This document shows positions 59,594 through 64,000 of a stretch of DNA of 64,000 bases, piece by piece. Position 1 is the first letter of the stretch. Each line of letters begins with the position of its first letter. A program made the translations under genes and the position numbers. The notes under the pieces are model-generated. The model worked only from the letters and a program-made list of their open reading frames with translations, did no database searches and was not told the origin of the DNA. Source of the stretch: Solibaculum_A intestinale (lineage in GTDB: Bacteria > Bacillota > Clostridia > Oscillospirales > Acutalibacteraceae); contig NZ_JBBMFD010000001.1 of the NCBI RefSeq assembly GCF_040096205.1, forward strand, positions 395,732 to 459,731, in the 5' to 3' direction.

Positions 59594-60055
59594 TTATTTT
59601 TCTTTCCAATCAATATCTTCGCATTTTATCATAATTTCGTTATAGTCATAAAATACTAGAAAATTATGTATCCAGAATCCATCTTGATCCTTTAATACCT
59701 CACCATATAAATAGTCATCAAAAGGAAAATCCTTTAAATTTAGGCTAGCATGGTACTCTGTCACATTCTGATGTATAAGATATCCATGATAAGGAACATC
59801 ATCATTATGGTAACCAGATAACTCCACCACTATCTTATACTTACCTTGCCATTCTTTTTTTTCATAAGGGAGCAAGGCAATGCTTAGAATTTTCGCATCA
59901 TGAAACTCTCCATTTTCTAATAAGTGGCGAAGTTCCAAAGAAAATTCTTTACTATATTTTTTGAGTTCACTAAAATAGTCTTGAAGCATTTCATTCCACT
60001 TCTCATTTGCATGTTCATCTTGAAAAGAAAGTCTTTCCTTCGTAAAATATTTCAT
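59594..60055 (-). CDS. putative immunity protein (DUF4085-like)
   Basis: 153 residues, AT-rich gene. MKYFTKERLSFQDE at the start and GEFHDAKILSIAL in the middle recall the DUF4085 family, from memory. Acidic, no membrane segment or signal. AAAGGATGAAATATA precedes the ATG. It begins 16 bases after an orphan Rhs toxin tail, the standard place for the cognate immunity gene, so it probably neutralises that toxin by binding. Confidence 0.6.
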   Translation of the reverse strand: MKYFTKERLSFQDEHANEKWNEMLQDYFSELKKYSKEFSLELRHLLENGEFHDAKILSIALLPYEKKEWQGKYKIVVELSGYHNDDVPYHGYLIHQNVTEYHASLNLKDFPFDDYLYGEVLKDQDGFWIHNFLVFYDYNEIMIKCEDIDWKEK

Positions 60056-60070
60056 TATATTTCATCCTTT

Positions 60071-60838
60071 CTATGCCGGACAGAAATTGAATACAGGAGA
60101 TCCTGAAGGTACAGGATAAGTTGAAAAGAAAAAATCGGATCCATTATAATTACCTGCCACACCTATCCATCGCGAAACATCTGGAAGTTCAATTGCCTCT
60201 GGGGCATTCCAATCCCAGCCAATCTTTTCTTTCAAAATTTTTATAACAGATGCAGGTGGCGGCCCAGATTTATGTGAAGTAGATCCATTATCATTTTGCG
60301 AATATTCTTTACCTTTGTAATACACATGAATATGCTTTTTTCCGCCGTTATAATGCGGTGCGTCTACGCGGGCTTTTAACCCTCCTCCAAGATCATATTT
60401 GCCAACACTACTAGAACGGAGACTGGTTGCTGGGGACGGGGATGGTTTCGGTGGATTTTGAGGTATCGTCCACGGTCCTATTAGTTCATATACCCATGTA
60501 GCAGAATATGGATGCCCTTCGTAATAACCGTAGTCCTCTCCCTCCATATGGTATTTTACGATATAATCTGCAGCGTCTGGATGTTTTGAAATATATATTT
60601 CATATGCTCTTTGTGCGCCAAACAGCGTAGCATAATGATATCCAGGAAACGTACCGCTGGGATCACTTAAACTTACAGGATTATTTATGCAATAAACAAA
60701 CATATTTTGAGAGTGAATACCCATTCCTGTATCCACATATCCATCGGCATTCAAGAACCTACCGATTTCGGGATCATAGTACCTGGAATTGAGATAGTAA
60801 AATCCCGTCTCGGTATCGTAGTAATACCCCCGGTAGCG
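60071..60838 (-). CDS. orphan Rhs C-terminal module with toxin-like tail, 5'-truncated
   Basis: The frame is in register with an Rhs core end from 60838 (FRYRGYYYDTETGFYYLNSRYYDPEIGRFLNADGY), passes the conserved NPVSLSDPSG and then changes to a variable tail of about 180 residues. The tail has YHYATLFGAQRAYEIYISKHP, a proline-rich linker, and a compact region KHIHVYYKGKEYSQNDNGSTSHK that could be a nuclease-like toxin; I do not recognise its family. No start codon or ribosome site for the core part (only a TTG within it), so it is a silent cassette unless recombined onto a full Rhs gene. Confidence 0.72.
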   Translation of the reverse strand, partial: RYRGYYYDTETGFYYLNSRYYDPEIGRFLNADGYVDTGMGIHSQNMFVYCINNPVSLSDPSGTFPGYHYATLFGAQRAYEIYISKHPDAADYIVKYHMEGEDYGYYEGHPYSATWVYELIGPWTIPQNPPKPSPSPATSLRSSSVGKYDLGGGLKARVDAPHYNGGKKHIHVYYKGKEYSQNDNGSTSHKSGPPPASVIKILKEKIGWDWNAPEAIELPDVSRWIGVAGNYNGSDFFFSTYPVPSGSPVFNFCPA

Positions 60839-60845
60839 GAAGGGA

Positions 60846-60872
60846 GCCGACTGCTCAAATTGAGCAGTCGGC
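60846..60872. repeat. perfect palindromic hairpin at an Rhs module boundary
   Basis: GCCGACTGCTCA-AAT-TGAGCAGTCGGC, a perfect 12-bp stem, lies 17 bases after the membrane immunity-like gene and 8 bases before the next Rhs core fragment. There is no T tract on the minus strand, so it is a weak terminator at best; it could be a module boundary remnant. Confidence 0.7.
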
Positions 60873-60889
60873 CTTTATAAAGTCTCGTA

Positions 60890-61480
60890 TTATAACTGTA
60901 TTTTTTCTCCGTCTATAATTAAATAGTATCCGTCTGAATAATTTATGTTTCCGTATATGAGAACTGTGTAATAATCAGAATTCCCATTTTTAGTTATTAT
61001 TGTTCTCAATTTTGAATGACTACTATCGGTAATATCTATTTTTCCTCCTTTACAAAGTGTAGCACCCCAAAGATAAAAATCATTTGTATTTTCAACCTCG
61101 ATAATTTTATAATTACCGTTTCTATTTAGTTCATCTCGTATTGTATTGGTCGAAAATATATTAGGAATTTTATATCCTGTTTCTGTTTTTGGAATAACGC
61201 AAAATGCGTCTGAACTAAAAATTAGTGATGATTCATTGCCGTCAACAGTATCTTCAATCTCACCAATTCTTATATAATGAAAGACGTCCTGCGGTGATTT
61301 AAAATGAATAACCAAATTTTCTATAGGGATCAGAAATGATATTGCACAAACAATAATACATAAAATTAAAGAAACGATAATATTTCTCTTTTTTCTAAAA
61401 GTATTTGACTTTCTCATCAAAATAAAAATTATCAAGAATATTATTAAAAATAACACAATTCTAAACAATCCATATAACAT
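60890..61480 (-). CDS. putative membrane immunity protein
   Basis: 196 residues, very AT-rich. Two membrane helices (LFRIVLFLIIFLIIFILM and IIVSLILCIIVCAISFLI) then an extracytoplasmic domain of about 130 residues with no known motif. It begins 12 bases after the upstream orphan toxin tail, so it is probably that toxin's immunity protein; a membrane location would fit a toxin acting on or through the membrane. Function inferred from position only. Confidence 0.55.
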   Translation of the reverse strand: MLYGLFRIVLFLIIFLIIFILMRKSNTFRKKRNIIVSLILCIIVCAISFLIPIENLVIHFKSPQDVFHYIRIGEIEDTVDGNESSLIFSSDAFCVIPKTETGYKIPNIFSTNTIRDELNRNGNYKIIEVENTNDFYLWGATLCKGGKIDITDSSHSKLRTIITKNGNSDYYTVLIYGNINYSDGYYLIIDGEKIQL

Positions 61481-61492
61481 AAAAATTCTCCT

Positions 61493-62374
61493 TTAAGATG
61501 TTTGAGGTGAAGGAACCCATTGACCAGTCTGTATAAGAATATATACAGCAGCTATAGCCCATCCACTCACATTTGCGTTTGTATAACTTGTAATGTTCGT
61601 ATTTTCATCCCATTTGACCGTTGTAGATCCTTCAAACCCCACTTTGAGCTGAGAAAGATCCGCTTTAATACTGAATGAGTTCGTTGTATCGCCATCTTTA
61701 ACAGAACCACTTATTCCTATGTTATCAAGTCCTAAGCTAACATTCAGAGTAAAACTTTCTATATTGACTTTTAATCCAGCTGATGATAAAAGCCAATTAT
61801 CACTTCTCCCTTGAGCGTAAACGGAGACAGGGCGTGTTGAATCTCCAGATTTTGAAATTGTAGTTGCTGTTCTAGTACCGGATTTCACTGTAATTGGTGA
61901 TGGATCGGGGATATACTGAGTTGGTGGTGGGGCTACTTGATGTACCACCGTTGTGCCTGCACCAAAAAAGCTATCAATTGAGACACCAGCGGTTAATACA
62001 GCAACTTGATTGCCAAGAGCAAAACCAGCTTTAATCGCGTCGATTGCAGAATGCCCTGATGGATCAGAATACATAACTGGGTTATTCATACAATAGGCAA
62101 ACATATTTTGGGAATGAATACCCTGCGCATTATCAATATAGCCATCCGCATTGATAAACCTGCAAGTTTGGGGATCGTAGTACCTGGAGTTTAGGTAGTA
62201 AAGCCCGGACTCGGTATCATAGTAATAGCCCCGGTAGCGGAAGGGGTTGCGTTCGCCAAGGGTCTGCCACATGGTGCCGCCGCGGCCTACCTCCTGCCCC
62301 CATGCATCATACAAATATTCTACCACCATATTCCCGCCGCTGTCCAGGATGCCGACGTGGTAACATCCACACAA
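61493..62374 (-). CDS. orphan Rhs C-terminal module with variable tail
   Basis: 293 residues in frame. Core homology starts abruptly at about 62356 (VGILDSGGNMVVEYLYDAWGQ), continues through RYRGYYYDTESGLYYLNSRYYDPQTCRF and NPVMYSDPSG, then switches to a tail of about 185 residues: a Thr/Ser-rich, small-residue region with repeated beta-strand pattern (LKVNIESFTLNVSLGLDNIGI) and a hydrophobic end (SGWAIAAVYILIQTG). The tail family is unknown. The first codons before the core are not Rhs and the start (TTG) lacks a ribosome site. Confidence 0.7.
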   Translation of the reverse strand: MCGCYHVGILDSGGNMVVEYLYDAWGQEVGRGGTMWQTLGERNPFRYRGYYYDTESGLYYLNSRYYDPQTCRFINADGYIDNAQGIHSQNMFAYCMNNPVMYSDPSGHSAIDAIKAGFALGNQVAVLTAGVSIDSFFGAGTTVVHQVAPPPTQYIPDPSPITVKSGTRTATTISKSGDSTRPVSVYAQGRSDNWLLSSAGLKVNIESFTLNVSLGLDNIGISGSVKDGDTTNSFSIKADLSQLKVGFEGSTTVKWDENTNITSYTNANVSGWAIAAVYILIQTGQWVPSPQTS

Positions 62375-62404
62375 AAGCCAAAGCCCGCCAAATGGCGGGC
62401 CTTG
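62373..62404 (-). terminator. terminator at the end of the first Rhs unit
   Basis: Stem GCCCGCCA/TGGCGGGC (62383-62390 with 62393-62400), extended by CCAA/TTTGG, then CTTTTG on the minus strand. It follows the frameshifted immunity-like gene by about 10 bases and precedes the next Rhs core fragment by about 20. Confidence 0.75.
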
Positions 62405-62413
62405 GCGGTTCCT

Positions 62414-62720
62414 TTACATATGTGAATAAAAATAGTGAATGATATCATACCCACAGGTTATAGTGAATATACCTGCTGACAACATAAGGAGAAAATAGAT
62501 TAATTGCCCTTTTGCTTTATCTTTCCCCCAATCCGTGCTTTTCCAAAAACCTCGGATATAGATTACGGTCATGCCGCCTGTCCCAATTCCTAGAAGCCCC
62601 GTTAGAAGGGGAGGATATATTTTCCCATCCTTTTGTGTAAAGTAAAGCAACACAAATAATGATGACAAACCAAACGGCAAGCCAAAGCAAAGCCATATAA
62701 TGATAACGTATCGCTTTCAT
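62414..62720 (-). pseudogene. small membrane immunity-like gene, apparently frameshifted
   Basis: An ATG at 62720 with a strong GAGAGGTGGTAAAACTTT ribosome site, 17 bases after the Rhs stop, opens a frame with one membrane helix (LLWLAVWFVIIICVALLY) that soon turns into polar, stop-bound sequence. Another frame takes over at about the same point (LLYFTQKDGKIYPPLLTGLLG to FYSHM) and gives two more membrane helices. Joining them near 62640 gives one protein of about 100 residues with three helices. A real frameshift or a sequence error are both possible. Position says immunity protein for the main Rhs toxin. Confidence 0.6.
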
Positions 62721-62737
62721 AAAGTTTTACCACCTCT

Positions 62738-64000
62738 CTAACGCATGGCCTTTACCGGAAACCAGAACACCATTGCCCGCTCTACATCTTCATCCCTCCA
62801 AGAATCACATAGTATTAGTTTTCCTGCTAAGAACAGTTCTTCCGATTCTGTTAAGCCGTACTGGACTTTCATATCATGTGCTTTCATATAGTAATAATAT
62901 GTCGGCATAGTTGGCACCTTCATTGTATAACTGACCCCGCCATGTATATCTGTTCCTACACCAATTCCTCCATTTATTTGTCCGCCGATGGGAGGGTCAT
63001 ATTCATGTTCTTCACCTGCTTGGAAAATTGCGTCACCCCCTAAATAACCAGCCGCACCACCGGAAAAACCAAAATTGTAGGATTTTCCAATTAAATGATC
63101 GACGGTCTCTAATTCAGTTCTTTGGTAGAATAAACCAATCCCCGCACTAACTACTCCAACATGCGCTTCAGGAGACATAAGAAACTGTATGCTTCCTTTA
63201 TCATCCCAATAGATACCGATTGAGTAAGAGACGCCTAATATAGCAGTAGCATTTACATTTAATCCAAAACCACGTGTCCAAAACCCACTGAGATCTGTAT
63301 TGGTTACAGGATTGTTGTCGCAGTACTTAAATAAATTCGTAGGGATGGCATCTTCGCAATAAATAAGCCCATCCGCATTGATAAACCGGCAGGTTTGGGG
63401 ATCATAGTACCTGGAGTTGAGGTAGTAGAGCCCGGATTCTTGATCGAAGTAATACCCGCGATACCGGAAGGGGTTGAGATGGCCCAGAGTAGAGGACATC
63501 GCCCCGGAGACAAGCTTCACCTTTCCCCACACATCATACACATATTCTACTACTTGGTTGCCGTCGCTGTCCAGGATTCCGATGACGTCCCCTTGAATGT
63601 TCTTCACATAGTAGTAGCTTTCCCCATCGGAAAGGAATCCCAACAGGCTTTCCGTGTCGTCATATAGGAAATCCAGCCGGTCGTTTCCGGTGATCTGAGT
63701 GAGAATTGTCGACCCGTTCAGATAGTATTCGGTCGTGACCCCGTTTACTACCTTCTTGGTCCGAATACCGCTGTCATTGTAGCTGTATGTGGCCGTGGTC
63801 CCCGCCTTCGAGAAACCTGCCAGCTCCCGGCCATGCTGCCAGGTAAAGGCCATCCCGTCCCGATAGGTCAGCGGATTGCCGATTTCATCGTAGGTAATCG
63901 TCTGCCCGTTAAAGCTCGTCAGTTTGTCCTTCCAGTTGGCGTCTCCGTATCCATACACCGCGTCCTCAAAGCACACGTCGTCGTTTAAGTCGCATGAATA
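62738..64000 (-). CDS. Rhs repeat protein, 5' part beyond window
   Basis: At least 420 residues; the frame is open to the window edge. YD-repeat units (FNGQTITYDEIGNPLTYRDG, TATYSYNDSGIRTKKVVNG) lead into the Rhs core (VKNIQGDVIGILDSDGNQVVEY, NPFRYRGYYFDQESGLYYLNSRYYDPQTCRFINADGL) and the boundary NPVTNTDLSG. The variable tail of about 190 residues is glycine-rich (FGFSGGAAGYLGGDA, GQINGGIGVGTDIHGG) with no motif that I know. Full Rhs/WapA proteins encapsulate and deliver such tails as toxins. This is the only module here that could be the expressed gene. Confidence 0.88.
   Translation of the reverse strand, partial: YSCDLNDDVCFEDAVYGYGDANWKDKLTSFNGQTITYDEIGNPLTYRDGMAFTWQHGRELAGFSKAGTTATYSYNDSGIRTKKVVNGVTTEYYLNGSTILTQITGNDRLDFLYDDTESLLGFLSDGESYYYVKNIQGDVIGILDSDGNQVVEYVYDVWGKVKLVSGAMSSTLGHLNPFRYRGYYFDQESGLYYLNSRYYDPQTCRFINADGLIYCEDAIPTNLFKYCDNNPVTNTDLSGFWTRGFGLNVNATAILGVSYSIGIYWDDKGSIQFLMSPEAHVGVVSAGIGLFYQRTELETVDHLIGKSYNFGFSGGAAGYLGGDAIFQAGEEHEYDPPIGGQINGGIGVGTDIHGGVSYTMKVPTMPTYYYYMKAHDMKVQYGLTESEELFLAGKLILCDSWRDEDVERAMVFWFPVKAMR

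Noticed and set aside
59140..64000. Rhs region as a transposon or prophage
   Set aside because: No transposase, integrase, terminal repeats or phage structural genes; repeats are confined to the Rhs core.
1..64000. tRNA, rRNA or CRISPR arrays
   Set aside because: No T-loop/acceptor patterns, rRNA segments or regularly spaced direct repeats were noticed; a dedicated tRNA search was not possible here.

Overview
The window looks like chromosome from an anaerobic, spore-forming Firmicute of class Clostridia, probably a GC-rich Oscillospirales-type gut or environmental lineage. The evidence is gene content: sporulation-linked genes (YtfJ/GerW, YabP, YabQ, a SpoVB-like flippase, DacF), the conserved spoVB-mazG-rqcP-yabP-yabQ-divIC-yabR neighbourhood, HrcA/CIRCE control of groESL, strong Shine-Dalgarno sites, frequent TTG/GTG starts, HemZ, a biotin-dependent carboxyltransferase cluster, glutamine synthetase III and a split, archaeal-type glutamate synthase. 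Species cannot be named from this alone. No rRNA, tRNA, CRISPR array, transposase or integrase was seen.

Layout. 1-4.1 kb (minus): 3'-truncated yicC, then an operon whose three subunits (acyl-CoA carboxyltransferase, biotin carrier, OadA-type carboxyltransferase) match the composition of transcarboxylase. 4.1-9.7 kb (minus): an operon from one clear promoter holding a site-2 protease, scpA, scpB, a DUF2953 protein, ytfJ, dacF, rluB and an acetyltransferase-like gene. 10-12.1 kb: groES-groEL with a perfect CIRCE. 12.2-16.6 kb: rRNA methyltransferase, long-form hpf, fumarase alpha subunit and an amidohydrolase. 16.7-22.5 kb: the yab/divIC/spoVB cluster with HU inserted, then an MTA/SAH-type nucleosidase. 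22.6-32.6 kb: purine nucleoside phosphorylase, a zinc-ribbon protein and the recJ-relA-dtd-nudix-MBL-hemZ-uridine kinase run. 32.6-43.4 kb: a degenerate patatin-like gene, corA (+), a solute-binding lipoprotein paired with a GGDEF/EAL receptor, an HD protein and a large methyltransferase/double glycosyltransferase (+).

43.4-54.9 kb is a compact nitrogen-assimilation locus. The minus strand carries a five-gene split GOGAT (glutaminase, FMN synthase, 4Fe-4S protein, FAD oxidoreductase, GXGXG subunit), glutamine synthetase I and an ANTAR RNA-binding regulator with a degenerate receiver. The plus strand carries glutamine synthetase III and an ammonium transporter fused to a P-II domain. Three leaders (GOGAT, GSIII, Amt) each contain a hairpin with a six-base loop having A at position 1 and G at position 4, directly overlapping the 5' arm of an intrinsic terminator. 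These are the hallmarks of ANTAR antitermination targets, but only one hexaloop hairpin per leader is visible instead of the usual two. This is the most interesting signal in the window: ammonium uptake, glutamine synthesis and glutamate synthesis appear wired to one attenuation switch encoded in the same locus.

54.9-58.1 kb: a c-di-GMP-I (GEMM) type riboswitch in front of a multidomain diguanylate cyclase. 59.1-64.0 kb (minus): an Rhs polymorphic-toxin island in the making or in decay. A main Rhs gene runs in from beyond the window end, followed by orphan Rhs-core/toxin-tail fragments with immunity-like genes. Each unit ends in a hairpin just before the next Rhs-core fragment. The tails and immunity genes are much more AT-rich than the rest of the window, as expected for acquired cassettes.
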